Assembly (NCBI GenBank): GCA_947069175.1
Contig: CAMTDV010000012.1
Coordinates: 37,728,341 to 37,792,340, forward strand
DNA: 64,000 nt
Source of the DNA: Scalesia atractyloides
Lineage: Eukaryota; Streptophyta; Magnoliopsida; Asterales; Asteraceae
Direction of reading: 5' to 3'
In this document: piece by piece, positions 45,433-58,500 of the stretch
How the letters are laid out: each line of letters starts with the position of its first letter
Position numbering within the stretch: position 1 is the first letter of the stretch
Notes under the pieces: generated by a model
What the model was told of the DNA's origin: nothing
The model's input: only the letters and a program-made list of their open reading frames with translations
Database searches by the model: none
Position numbers and translations under genes: made by a program

Positions 45433-46361
45433 GTTATACACCCCAGACAAAATAGAATGATAAGGGAGTTATAAATACTCACGTTAATTAGCAAATTGAA
45501 TAAGCTCAACTCTTACACCGAAAGTGTTGAAAGTCACCACACATTAATTATCCTAACATTTCATTGCTTACTAAACTAATAATTAAAAAGAATGAATGAG
45601 ATTGAATATCGAACTAAAGACTCTTATATTGATTTTATATTGATTTGGGAATTCCTAGTCTTATAATTTAAAAACTAGATTTTATGTTAAGGAATTACAA
45701 ACTAATTTAACACGACTAAATATAAATATATTTTTTTTTCTAAAAGTTAAAGCGTATTTGATTAATCTCGAATGAAAGGTGATCAAATAATATTCTAGAT
45801 TTAACATCTATCTGAATTAATCATACAAACTATTTAGATATATAGTTAATAATGGATTTGAATAAATAATTGTGAAATAAAATGTGGATCGAAATTTATA
45901 TATACAACATCTCTAATCTACAACTACATCAAAAAAAGACAAAAATGTTTGTTGGGAAGGGGACTAGAACCCCGCCTCTACCCGGCCCAACATACATATA
46001 TCTAAGCTCATAAACATTATCTATCATGCATCAAAATTTAATTTTAATTTTAAATACATATGGTTCTATATAAATTGTAGAGTTTTAACCTTTTATCTTA
46101 TAAGCTTGTTATGAGATTAGGTGGATCTGTGGTTTTCTAAGTGTGAAACCTTTGGATTGATTGTTTACTTGAACATACTGCTAGCATAAATGGAACCTAA
46201 TGAGTTGGTGGTTGAATTTAAGTGATTAACAACACGGCAATTTTAGTTTAAATGTCATTATATCTCTAATTAAGTAATCTAAGTTTTTGAAACCATTTTT
46301 CTTTATTATGATTCTATTGCAAATTTTTCAGGGACGAGAAATGTTTAAATGTGAGGATATT
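45433..46361. other. AT-rich sequence ending in a Tat-type purine tract
   Basis: No gene is found. The degenerate tRNA-like B box lies near 45965. At 46331-46361 'gggacgagaaatgtttaaat' and 'gtgaggatat' form the sequence typically seen before Tat/Athila LTRs, so at least its right end is the 3' internal end of such an element. Confidence 0.45.
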
Positions 46362-48003
46362 TGATATACTTTAAATTATATATTATTATAATATTTTCTA
46401 CACTTTTGAGTTGCTTTAAAGTTACCTGTATTAAATTCTACCCACTAGCGATTCATATATATATATATATATATTATATATATTATATATTAATATATAT
46501 ATATATATATATTATATATATGATATGTGTGTGTGTGTTAAAAACCTTATAATGTGGAGTTCATATTTGAAGTTCGGTGATTTAATGCGAAAATAGGAAA
46601 AGCGTAAGTTAAATATATAGTTTTTGAATGGCATAATAACTCAAATTATCATCAATTATATGATGCCATATATTTTATTATTAAATATACCATTCGCATA
46701 TCATACAAAAGGGAGACCCATATTACCCCATGATATAATATTCACGAAAAGGCTATTGTACGAAGATCAACGAAGCATATCAGGGACGAATTCTAAAGGG
46801 TTTTCGAAGAGATGAAGCTTGGATCCAAAGATATTAGCATAAAATTTTATTGCTTTATTCGGTTAGACTCCTTTTATTATTTTTTATTAGTCGAACTTTG
46901 ATATATAGACATGTTTTATGAATGCACATAATTCTAAACTTGCTTTTGTTTTGTTTATGGACATGAGTAGCTAAACCTTTTGATGCTACCTAGGCATATG
47001 GTTGATGGTTAATTTATCATACTTTTTCTGTTTTGGTTTAATTGGGATTTGGCTTAATGTTTTGGTAAAGTGTGTTTTAATTCAGGTTTTTAATGTGTTT
47101 GCATGCTTTTGGCTAATTTATAATTAATCTATCGTTTCATGTGTATCTTGTTGAATATCTTTCAGTTGTAGAAACGGATTAGGTTGCTTACTGTGTGTTT
47201 GTGACTAGTTTATGGTTTTTCTGATATCGAATACCATAGGAACTTTGATTGATAATTTAGTGGTACTTAGTGTTCTACCAATCCTAGAGACCGAGATGTA
47301 ATAGGTTGTTAGGTTGTCTTTGTCATTAGACTGTTTAGGAGTTAATTGCACGAGAGTGCGTTGCCCTTTATTGGTTTTTGATTAAGCTATCCCGTGTTAG
47401 AAACCTGTCAGATTCACTACCCTGTACATTCCTTTCACTTCCTAGATGTATAGTTTTTGGTGGGATCGAGAGGATATCTAGATTTTGGGTACCATAGCAT
47501 TTAGTTTAGAGAGACCAAGAGGTGATCTAAACCCTATACTGGTGAGTTCACACCCTTCCCTAGATACTAGATTGCGTCCTATTTGGAGAATAATCTGACA
47601 GCCAGTCTTAGGTCTAGATTAGTGTATTTTAAGATCCCAGTAGCCAAATCCAATTATCCAATCTCGATAACGGTGACGAGTTAACATGATTCTTACCTAA
47701 GTAACTACTTTCTCATCACTTGATTTCACCTATATTTGTTATTTGTTTGCTCTACTTCTGTATTTTCTTTCTTAGTTAATTTTAGGAGTTAATAGAAATC
47801 TAAATCATCCACGAAACATTATTAGACTAGGACCCGATAAAGGTTTAGTATCGAGAGTTGCGCCATTGTGCCCTTGGATTGATAATCAGACTTACCGACT
47901 TTACTATATATCATGACCTATACACTTGTAAATTGTGTGTAATTAAGTTACCCTGACCATTTTGATTTGGTGTTTTAAAAATATATAAACATTTTACACA
48001 TCA
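46362..48003 (+). repeat. Second Tat/Athila-like LTR (~1.64 kb)
   Basis: It starts TGATATACTT after the purine tract and ends near 'aacattttacacatca'. It contains a (TA)n/(TG)n run at 46457-46537 and the usual late-LTR sequence around 'taatcagacttaccgacttt'. It stops right where a minus-strand gag fragment begins, so it appears to have inserted into it. Boundaries fit TG...CA but no duplication can be confirmed. Confidence 0.55.
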
Positions 48004-48450
48004 ACCAGCACGCAACGCGAAAAAGTAAAACCCTTGGTTACATTGCATCTAATAGAAGACGCTGAACAAATCCCAGTCCGGCGCAATACCTTGGGATTTG
48101 CAACAAAACTCAAAATGATTTATGCGCACCATCCCAAGGGAGCTCACTTGAGATATATGAATCCCATACTTAACCAACAAGACAGCATCAAATTTTGTGA
48201 TGGGAAGCCGGAAGTTCCCGTCATAGACAAAATTTGCATATAATGCTATCATACCAAGTGGCGTTTGCGCAACCCTCTGGCCTTTGGCGGGATAAATAGC
48301 ACACCATAGATCTTGAAACTACGGATTCGTGCGCAATCTATAAAACTCTGATTCTTTCCAGTTGATAGAAACTCGATCTGCAGTCTGAGGCAAGGTGTTT
48401 TTCTTACCCTTGCTTTTAACAGTTTCATCTATATTCGAGGAAGTCGACAT
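48004..48450 (-). pseudogene. Gag fragment with 'transposase (putative) gypsy type' domain
   Basis: The minus strand reads 'MSTSSNIDETVKSKGKKNTL' near 48450. After a shift it reads 'ALYANFVYDGNFRLPITKF', 'VLLVKYGIHISQVSSLGMVRINHFEF' and 'GIAPDWDLFSVFY' (48252-48049). This pattern matches the plant domain named 'transposase (putative) gypsy type', found in gag of Tat/Retand-type elements. It is cut by the LTR ending at 48003 and has an internal break near 48330. Confidence 0.6.
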
Positions 48451-49144
48451 ATTTCAAGAAACTGGTAATAAGTTTGAACTGTTTGACGAATGACGAAGAA
48501 AAGATGAAGTATTTAAAGATTGAAGATCTCCAAGAATAGTTTGAGAGAAAAAGAGCAGAAAGAAAGAGAAAAGTATGAGGAAAACAAACCCAATCGCCTA
48601 TATATACCCATCGCGTTTAATGTGATGGGTAACCGTACTGTCCCACTAGTCGCAATGGTCCATTCACAAAGTGACATGTCACGCAACAAACCAGGAACAA
48701 TAGTTCACTCTTGCGTGTGGCCGTCATGTGTCTAACACATGCGAAAAGCATTACTGACACAACATTCGTTATGCCGCTGCACAATGTCAGATGTCACCTC
48801 ACCTTTCTCACCAAACCTTATCCACATCGAATCTTTTTCAATTTTGAATACACACCCGCATACGCAAGTGTATACTTTATCCAAGTCAGACCAACATGCA
48901 CAAATGTTCACCTCTTCAAGCACAACTCTCATGCGCATATGTGCACTTTTCTAAGCCACACTCACATGTGTGCACTTTTCCAAGCCACACTCTCAAGTGT
49001 GCACCCTTCAAACGGGGCCGCACACACAAATACTATCTGTTGTGACAAATAAACACTCATCTAGTTTAGAGTTCCACCCGCTTACTATCACATGTGGAAG
49101 CAACTGGACTGAGGGAACTTGAATGGGTATGGTCCCAAATTCCG
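48451..49144. other. Spacer with short tandem words
   Basis: Probable leader of the gag fragment on the minus strand. 48890-49010 holds about three ~34-bp copies containing 'tgtgcacttttccaagccac'. No gene is seen. Confidence 0.45.
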
Positions 49145-49850
49145 TGTAGGTCGTGACCCAGCCCCTTCGCGTGCAAGACCATTCCCACACTTAAATCTAA
49201 AAACACTCAGTTGGTTCCGAAGTTCCACCGCGGGCTACTCCCGTGATCGCACAACTAAGCTAACTCATAGGACACTGTCAGTACAAGGTGAAAAGGACCT
49301 ACAGCCAATCAGCGTCCGCCAGCTACAAAACCTGAAAATCCCCACGATGCTCAATTGTGCAGGGGATAGACAGTACAAGTGACAGTGACGTGTGGCTAAT
49401 TAGCATGCTCCATTTCACCTCTGTTCAATCTCAACTAACGGCTGAGGACAGACTTGACAACAAGTACATTTGGAAAGCGACGAGTTGCCAATCACAGCAC
49501 GCGATCGTACTCCCACCTCTGCGCGCACTATCTGTCGTGTTCAAAGGGACCAAATGGATATTCCCTAAGAGCGATATCTAGCCTATAAGCCCATCAGCCC
49601 ATATTCTTCTCCAACTATAAATACATGCCTTCACCAAAGGTTTAAGGATCCAACTTTTACTCTCTCACTCTAGACACACACTTGATTCTTTTTTCTCTAA
49701 GAAAGAAACTTGTTCTCATGTTAGAGCCTGGTTAAGAGAAGAACTCCCCTTCTCCTCTTAACGAGTAACAGTGTTATTATTTTATAAATTATCACAAGAG
49801 GAATCCTACTATTTTGATAAAAAGAAGAGATTAAGAAGAAACCCCCCCCC
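49145..49850 (+). repeat. Tat/Retand-like LTR, copy 2
   Basis: A direct repeat of 42909-43560 that starts TGTAGGTCGTGACCC. It shares the 'ccaatcagcgtc', 'cccacgatgctcaat' and 'gtttaaggatccaactttta' blocks and has its own TATA box at 49615-49622. It ends in a C run (49842-49855) and then differs from copy 1, so the two are related copies and not obviously one element's LTR pair. Confidence 0.6.
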
Positions 49851-49855
49851 CCCTG

Positions 49856-50491
49856 TTCGACACCCTATTCGGTCAACCGGTTTAGGAGATCCCAACAGTG
49901 AGTTGCGCTGCCCTATTTTTGCAACATAGTAATTAACGACAGAAACTCCATCTTCATCTTTGTATAAGTCAACTAAATATCGCATTTCACTAACTTAGTC
50001 TCTAAGTTTCGTGAAACCCATCGTATTTTTTATTTTCCGTTTATATCTCTCGTTTACTCACACTAGTTATATTATTTCTCTCTTTCTTGGATAGTCACAA
50101 ACATTTATAGAAATGATAACTAGTATATTTGTATATATGGAGAATCATTATCTATAAAAGCTCTAAATTTTGAAGTTAGAGATTCTGATAGAGATACAAA
50201 ATAGTAGAAATCTTAAAATAAAAAAAAAATTAAAGATTAAGATAAAATGAAGACCCAGTGAGTCTAGTTAATATAACAAAACAACCATTCCAAATACTCG
50301 CAACAAACGATAACGTCACACTATACAACTAAAGTACATTGGAAAAAATAAAATATAAGCAAATGATAAAGAGATCATGTATGAGAACAAAATTTTGTAC
50401 GAAGTGTACGCGAGATTCATGGAGTGACAAATGTCATTTCTAATTTAAGACTGGAAGAGTAATACGGTCTTTTTCTCAAGTGAACTACTTT
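49856..50491. other. Unassigned AT-rich sequence
   Basis: No gene, tRNA or clear transposon end is seen. Confidence 0.45.
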
Positions 50492-50607
50492 TGTCACACC
50501 CGACCCGCAGCGGAAAAGGTGATCGGGGCATGATTGGGTTATCATCAAAGCTCATGACATTTATTAGCGTTTCATATTCATTAATACAAATTAAATGAAA
50601 CTTTACA
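50492..50607 (-). repeat. Short fragment of an element-1-like LTR end
   Basis: TGTCACACCCGACCCGCAGC through 'tatcatcaaagctcatgaca' is the reverse complement of the LTR end at 8370-8431 with moderate divergence. Homology stops where the foldback element begins. Confidence 0.7.
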
Positions 50608-51600
50608 ACTTTGCCCTTAATTTTCAAATGGCTATTTTAAAAAAAATACTAACGAGCATTTTATTCTTTTCAATTCGAGTAGACTATTGCTATAGTTTTC
50701 ATTAAAAAATTATAGATACGTGATTACACATTCAATATAAAACATTACGTGATTACACATTCAACATAAATCATTACGTGATTACACATTCAATATAATC
50801 CATTACGTGATTACACATTCAAAATGGTTTGTTATAAATGATGTTATTACAATTATGCTTATTACGTGATTACAAATTCAATAATAAGAACTTAATTGTT
50901 TATGCTTTATTACTTGATGAAATCTCTAATATACGGCATTATATTGTTATTATAGGTTGATTGGCTAATGTTTTGTATTAAATTTATACTTAATACGTGA
51001 TTAGACCTGAAATGTTGTATTTCATGAAATATTATGTATTACATGTTTTGTTTTTTATTAGAGTTATGGTTAGTACGTAATTGCGTAATGACTCAGTGGG
51101 GTTTCAAATAAATACTATAATAAAATCACGTAATTAGTATTAAAAAAATCACGTAATAATACATAGTGAACTATTGTTACGCAATTACATAATAACTCAG
51201 TGTGGTTTCACATAAAAAATATAATGAAATCACGTAATGGGTATTTAAAATCACGTAGTCACGTAATGTGTTACTACTTTTCACATGTGGTACGTGATTT
51301 AAGTATTAATTGATTGTGTTCCAGTACGTAATTATAACAAATCACATTGAATGTGTAATCACGTAATTGATTTATATTGAATGTTTAATCACGTAATGAT
51401 CTATGTTGAATGTGTAATCACGTGATGATTTATATTCAGTGTGTAATCATGTATCCTGTAAAAACACTTTAAGAAAACTATAGCAATAGTCGCTCGTATT
51501 AAAAAGGATGAAATGCTCGTTAATACGGTTTATTTTATTTTATTTTAAATTATTAACGTATGAAAAAGTTATAGCCGTTTGAAAATCAAGGGGGGTGTGT
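50608..51600. mobile_element. Foldback element, ~1 kb, built of ACGTGATTAC repeats
   Basis: The two ends are inverted repeats. 'cccttaattttcaaatggct' at the left pairs with 'agccgtttgaaaatcaaggg' at the right. 50651-50700 ('aacgagcatttt'...'gctatagttttc') pairs with 51479-51523. Inside, four to five ~29-bp units with ATTACGTGATTACACATTCA (50711-50880) face about four units with the complement (51350-51450), and more TCACGTAAT words fill the centre. There is no ORF. It is likely a non-autonomous DNA element. No target duplication could be assigned. Confidence 0.7.
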
Positions 51601-52597
51601 TTAATTGAGAAAAGACCAAAATACCCTTCCTTTATTTGTTTTTACCTGATATTTACCAAAATGTCACCACTTGATTTTGATACCTTAATCTTGGGAAACA
51701 ACGGCTATCCTTCTTAGTTCTCCCGTATTTCCTCTCTTGTACATGAGCCTCTCTCATAAGCAAAGTATATAAAATTATTTTCTTCGCTAATTGCGAATAG
51801 ATGTGTCACATACATAGAAATACAGCCGGAACGGGGTAGTTTTTAATATACCCTAAGATGGGTGGTTGGATTGGTATGTCCAACTTAACATAAAGCTTAA
51901 ATTTTATACAAACCCAAGTACGACACAAACCAAAAGCTATGGCAAAAAATGTTTATGCTTACATAAAACCATCTCTTAACTTCTAAGTTTGTCATAAAAT
52001 AATCAACCAGTTTATGATGCTACAAAATACACTTCATAAAAAATCATAGAAGCACGCGAATTAAACAAATAAACCCACAACCCTGCTAGGTTCACCTGAG
52101 TCCGACAGTTTAGCTAAACGTATTCCTTAATTCATCTTCAAACCAACTCAAACCCACAATGTTTATGTTAGATCCGTATCGTGTTAGAAATTCACACCCA
52201 TATATTGTTGCTGACACCTTAGATAGATCTTGCACTATTTACTTACTACAAGAGATATGAATAATAATGTCAAATACTATTGACGCAATTTATATGTTTT
52301 AACTGTAGATGAATGAAGAACTTCACACTTCAGGTGCGAAGTTTCCACTTGTTTAACCAAAAACAAAGACGAGTATAAGTGTGTATATTTAACTAAATTG
52401 TTATAGTGTACGTTCAACAATTACAACAGAAGCCACGCAGCTTACCAAAAGTCAGCAACTTCCAACATCTTCCAGTTAAAAAACTAACCACAAACTGAAT
52501 ATTAACCACATATACATATAGATGCATTCCTACATTCAAATCTAAGAGCATGAGTTGATTGTCTTCAAGTGCAGAGCAACACCTATTGGATCGGGGA
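51601..52597. other. Intergenic sequence and likely 3' UTR of the PIR gene
   Basis: The part adjoining 52597 should be the 3' untranslated region of the minus-strand gene. No firm polyadenylation signal can be assigned. Farther left there is no gene or repeat I recognise. The minus-strand ORF at 52689-52414 is UTR read in another frame. Confidence 0.5.
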
Positions 52598-55500
52598 TCA
52601 TGAACATTTTTGTGGAAGTGTTTCAAAGGCAGATACGGTGTTTTCAAATTTGATACGGTGTAGAGGTGCCCCGCTTTGCTTGATGGCACATGCTTGCTTG
52701 TCTTCCAGAGGGCACCGAGCCTTCAACATTGAAAATACGTGATTGTTCAAACGTCTCGCTTTCTTCATAGCTTCTAGTAGCACTTCCCATCCCTGTAGAT
52801 ATAAGAGTTATAAATTTATTGCCCAAAAAAAGGAATAGAATCCTTATTATATTGGTTTTAAAAATCTTCTCTAAGGCGCGAAGCAGACTACGGCATTAAG
52901 AAAGCACCTCAGGTCCTTGAGGCATCTGAGTCAAAACTGGGGTATGTATGAGGGTGATATATAAAAACAACCAAGGGAATGGTTGGCTTGATAAAAAGGC
53001 TGATATGTAAAAAAGATGAGATAGATCCGGCTTTTGGTTGCATATAAAGCTTATTCGGTTACATAGAGCAATGTCTCACTTAAGTAAAGCTCTCGCCTCG
53101 CACCTTGGGTTTCGGGACCTTAACCCTTGGAGGGTCTCGCGTTTTTTTAAAACCACGATGTTTATCGATTAATCTTTTTCTGTTTTGTGCATCTTGTAGA
53201 CCAACAGATAGCATTTTATCGATTGCATTCCCACAAATTTATAAATAATGGACAAATAGGTTATCAGAACCTGAGATAAGTGAGGAGTCTTATTTGATGG
53301 TCTAGTTGCAGCACTGTCAACTTCCGCAATATTCAAGACTTGATAGGAAAAGTCAAAGAGCTCAAAATGGAGCTGTTGACCAAGTAAGTAGATTATTGTG
53401 CAACCGCCCCATGCCACAGAATCCCCTAACAATTCATGGTTGTTTGGGGGTGCCTGCATACAATCTTCCAGGTACTCCTGCAATTAAATATAAATTACAA
53501 ATGCAGCAAAAAACAATTTTGAAAATAAACTTTATATGCTGATTATTTATTAAACAAAAACGTAACCCATCCATTTGGCCCCATTACCCAACCCGTCTGA
53601 TCCGTTGAAGTAGTATAACAGTGATGGTCACTTACTATCTGGAGACCACTAAAAATACGATAAAAATCCTTTGATGTGGTAATGTCAATGAAGCCAGTCT
53701 TTGGTGCAGCACTCCATTTGGTGCAATATTTATCAAGTGCAGCACTTGTGAAAGCAAGGGCGTACTCAAGCACACTTCCAGTATTTAAGTTAGCCTTGTA
53801 CAATAAATCTGCAACAAACAAACAGTTGACACGCTAAAACACTCCAGGACTGTTGGATTTACAAAAACAAACCAACAAATTATCATAGGATAAGGGAGTG
53901 TCTATTGTTAGCATACCAGCAGCTTCCGCCTGTTTTGACATCGTGTAAAATGGTGCAGGATTTACATAGTTGCTTGAAACAGTAGCAGCAGTGGCTGACT
54001 TGAAGAGAGTGACAATAGGGCTATTTCCATCTTCTTGCGATTGTAGTATTTGACCGTCTGTACCAGGTATTAACCCTAACCATGAGGCTACTTGCATGAA
54101 CTGAGTTGTGTCAACTTCTCTCTGTTCAACATCAATATTGGAAGAACAAAAATCAGATATTTATCTATTTAGAAAATTATAACTGAATCTAGTTTTTAAC
54201 AAGGGGCAAGGCCAAATGGGAAATGCATCAGGGGCTTGTAGGAAGCAAAACTGGTCAAAAACTAGGGTTTGTAGGAGGCATATATGTAAAAAAAACCAAG
54301 GGATGAAGAAATTATGAAAGGTTTACTTGATAAAAAGATCGACATGTAAAACAGATGAGAGACACAGCTTCTGATTGTAAAAATGTTTGTTTGGTTGTAC
54401 ATAAAGCAACTCCTCGGATACGTGATGCACATGCCTCTGCTATTAAGTAAATGACAACTCACCAAGACGATATCAAGCAGCCCCATCCAATATAAAGCAC
54501 TTCCAACTTCCTTAATCCCATGTAAAATCTCTGTTTTAAGTTCAGCTTTGGATTGCCACTTAAGAAGTTCTTTCACAAGCCTCATACACCCTAAACAAAG
54601 AATACTTCAGCTGGGTCCCACTATAAAAACTTCAACGTTTTCTTTTATCATGTTTAAAGCATGGATCGTTTATACACCTGTTACACCGCCATCAAACGGA
54701 AGCAAACCGATAGACTTTGGCAGTGCTTCTTGCAATCCAGTTATCATTGGTTCAAGGGTTGTTATCTGAATCAGTTGCAGCTAACAATTAGACCATAAAA
54801 GTGAAATCAAACGAACAAAAGAAACAAGTATTTCATTATCCGTAAATATGATACATAAGATAGATGCACACTAAGACCATCTCATAATGCTTTTACTTTT
54901 ACGAAATCCATATTACTCCAAACTAATGGAAATATAACTACAATGATGTAGATACCTTGGTAGAAATATGATCCAGTAATGCTCGAATGAGCCATGGCAG
55001 TGATCTAGTACCCAGAAGCCGTACAATAGAGAACATGTGAGGTAACCCAAAGAACCCACTATGCAATCGAGCAAAGCTTTGGTGTGCTGAGTTTAACTCC
55101 TAAAATCCCACAAAGTAATAAGATAAGTAAAATGGAAAAAAAATCAAGACGGATATGATTTTATGTAGTAAATTCTTACTGGAGTTCCACAATAGAAGTT
55201 TGGCTTGGCGTATGGAACTGATGGTTTCTGAACAGGAGCAGATGGTACTTTGGATGATCGAACAAAGCGTTGAGTTGTATTACATAGGATGAAGTTTGGT
55301 AAAAAATCATTTTGCATCTCCATCCAAATCTAGGATAAAGCAAACATAATGTTACAGAAAGTCAAAATTACCCTTCTAACATTGGATTAAAGTCACATAT
55401 ATAGCATAAGGTAATCAACACTAAGAAAGGCCTGGAGGAACTAATTATCAGTTACCGACTTCAACAAAGAGAAAGATCAGCGAAATATGTAACAGCACGT

Positions 55501-58500
55501 GGCATTTCATTAATGTAGTAGTAATAATAATAACTAAGAAATTACCCGACATCCATATTTTAAAGTGATATAAAGATAAGACAATGGGGGTAGGAAAATA
55601 ATGTTTTTAAACCTGAGAAGCAAGTCGACTTGAGTAGGAAACAAGAGAGACATTTTCCATCATCTCACTTAGCATGATACTGAAAGAATCTATAGTGAGA
55701 TCCCATGACAAGAATTCGTGAGTCATTTGTAAGATTTCCAATAGTTTTTCTAGCTCCTGGATAGAAGTAAAAAAACACATCAAATCACAACAAAAAATAC
55801 AAAGTATTAAGTACCCATTACGAAGACTGAAAACAACGAAAAAAAGATAAAGAGTTACTTACAACTATAGCACACAAGTCCTGTGATTCAAAACGATCAA
55901 ACAAAAACTCAAGGTTGTCTCTAAATATTTTGTTCATCCTCTCGGCAATCAAACTCCTCAAGTTGATCGTCCTTCCAAGTAACTGTGAATTATAAATAAT
56001 TAGATATGTTTCAGATTAACAAACAGGTAGCAGCATTGCTCTATAGACTACATATACACATCTTCTATTTTTTAAACTTTTTACTTTACTTTCAAAGCTC
56101 TTGTGTCAACACTGCGTATGGCATCAAGTTTTCATCACAAAAAAAAACCTTACAAGATGCCCACTTTATGAAATAAAAAAAGAGTAAACAATAAAAGGAG
56201 ATGATATAAAGACTAGAGCCTATAATATTCTTACCTTGACCCTTTTCATGTTAAGTAGGGCAGTGAATCTCATTGGACGAACAGAAAACTTTTCTCCATT
56301 ATCCAGTGTGAAAAGGAATGAAGGATCAAGGAGCTCGCTGAAAAAAAAATGGGAGCCAATTTGTAAAAATTATATTTCTACATCTTAGTTACAAAACAAA
56401 AAATGCAAAGGGATGAGAATACCTAGCAGCCCAACTTTTGTAATGTGTAAATATAGCCTCACACAATCTTGACACAAAGATATCAAAACAGTTATCCACC
56501 TGCATATAATAAAGATTATAAATGGACCGGTTAATCACCATACAGAAAGTCAAACACAAGGTTATATCAAGTAATCTGGTCAACAAACCCATTTAGTAAA
56601 TTACCTCAGCTTCAATCTCATCATAGAGAAACCGTTGCTTGAGCACAACAAGGGCATGCTGAGCAGAATCATTGTATATGTCAAATGGCATCAAAACACT
56701 TTCAAGAAGACCACCATTTTGCGACTCCAATACGTGATCCACCAACATCCAAGGAAGAGAGCAATCAATAGGAAACTGCGACGTAAGTAATATACAAAAA
56801 CTTCAAATATTACCGACTTGTGACCATACCCGTTATGATCCGTTACCTAACTCACGCATTTTTTCACATCGTTTTTTAGATGGTTACATACAATTGTTGA
56901 AATTTCTTACACAGTGATGGTATACTAGTGAATTATCAATCTTACCTGAATGACACGAGAAGATTCCAAATAAAATTCTCTAAACCATAAGAAACCAAGA
57001 TCTGTTAACGTTGCAACAGTCACTGAAATGTTATAAAATAAAAAATATATTAATAAATAAAAGTTAGTGCAGCCATCATCAATGACTGAAAGCACAATGA
57101 CTTGATAGAGAAATGAAGACTTTTTGCAGGTATATTCACTTTCCACTATACATATAGAGATTCAAAGCCTCAAACTAAATCTTTTCCTTCCATAAGTCAA
57201 ACATCAGAATATAAGAAAGTAGTATCTACTATAAAGTCAACAAGTTAAAGGGTATGGCACAAACCTGAATAGTCTAGAATATGTAGGAAAAAACTAAGCT
57301 TGTAGAAAAAGGTTTCCAGTTGTTTCAAATCATTTACAGGAATGTCAGAGCTACTATTCCCAAATAGCCCACCTGGCTTCCTCATGTTACCACCAGATAC
57401 CACCTCATATATTAAAAACTGCAAGCAATGAACCTGAAAAAAATGGAAAATAGGATGACAGACTGTTCATGCTTATTATAAGAGACAAGAGCAGCGCTAG
57501 ATGTGGTAAAATGGGCTATTCTGATAATGGATCAAAATGGGTTTGGGTCCAAGTTTCTAACCATGTATTACTGATAATTGTTAGATTGACCTGAAACAAA
57601 TTTGTCCGGAATTTTTTTGAAAAAATTGTGTCAAGTATGATTACAAAAGTTAAATTACTTCAATAATATTATATTTCAAAGAAGATTTAGAAGGTTTTAT
57701 ACATTAAAAATACACTTTTGCCTAAATTAGACCATTTAACACGTTTCTTTTTTTATTACGTTTTTCCCATTTTACCTGCTTAACCCGTTAGATATACATT
57801 GTACTCAAACTGGCCCATTTATGTAACCTATGTCGTACACAAACAAATGTGGTTGATGCAAATTCAAAAGTTCACCTGTGCAGCAGTTGGTGCCACTGCC
57901 CTTGGAAAAAAGAAGCCTCCTTTATTTTCTTCACCTCCATGTTGTGATGTTTGCAAATCCGATTCAGGCTTGGTGGTGTTAGCCATCCAATCTGCGGAAA
58001 GGGTTCGCATATCAGACAGTATCCTGAAAAATATCAAAAAACTATCATGTAGACTTATCACAAAAACAAAAAATCAGTTTTATAGTTAAATTATTAATAC
58101 AAATACAAGCTAAAACAGTTATTACGGACCTGCAAAGATCCTTTTTCTTTCTGAATGTTGTGCGTAACATGGCTGCTAATGTGTTTTGCACAAAATCTTG
58201 GACTTCAGCATGAACAGTTTCCCATAAGGCATCTGCTACTAATGTGTCACACCTCTGCATCATTGATCCAATGCTTTTTATGTAGCTCACAAGTTCAACT
58301 AAAGCTTTCCTTTCATCACCGGTGTAATTAAACCGTACCACCTGTGACAGAATACAAAATATGACTTTTATACGACAGAAATAAAAGAGAGAACCAATGA
58401 TAACACCATCCACAAGTAGGATAGTTCTTCAAAGTATCAACTAAAGGGATGTTTGGATGTGATTATGTGATATTGAATAATCATAATCAGATAATCAGCT

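Noticed and set aside
50641..51500. CRISPR-like array of ACGTGATTAC repeats
   Set aside because: Plant DNA, no cas genes, repeats in both orientations forming a foldback; spacers are not unique.
54548..54769. Plus-strand ORF opposite PIR exons
   Set aside because: Shadow of coding exons on the minus strand.
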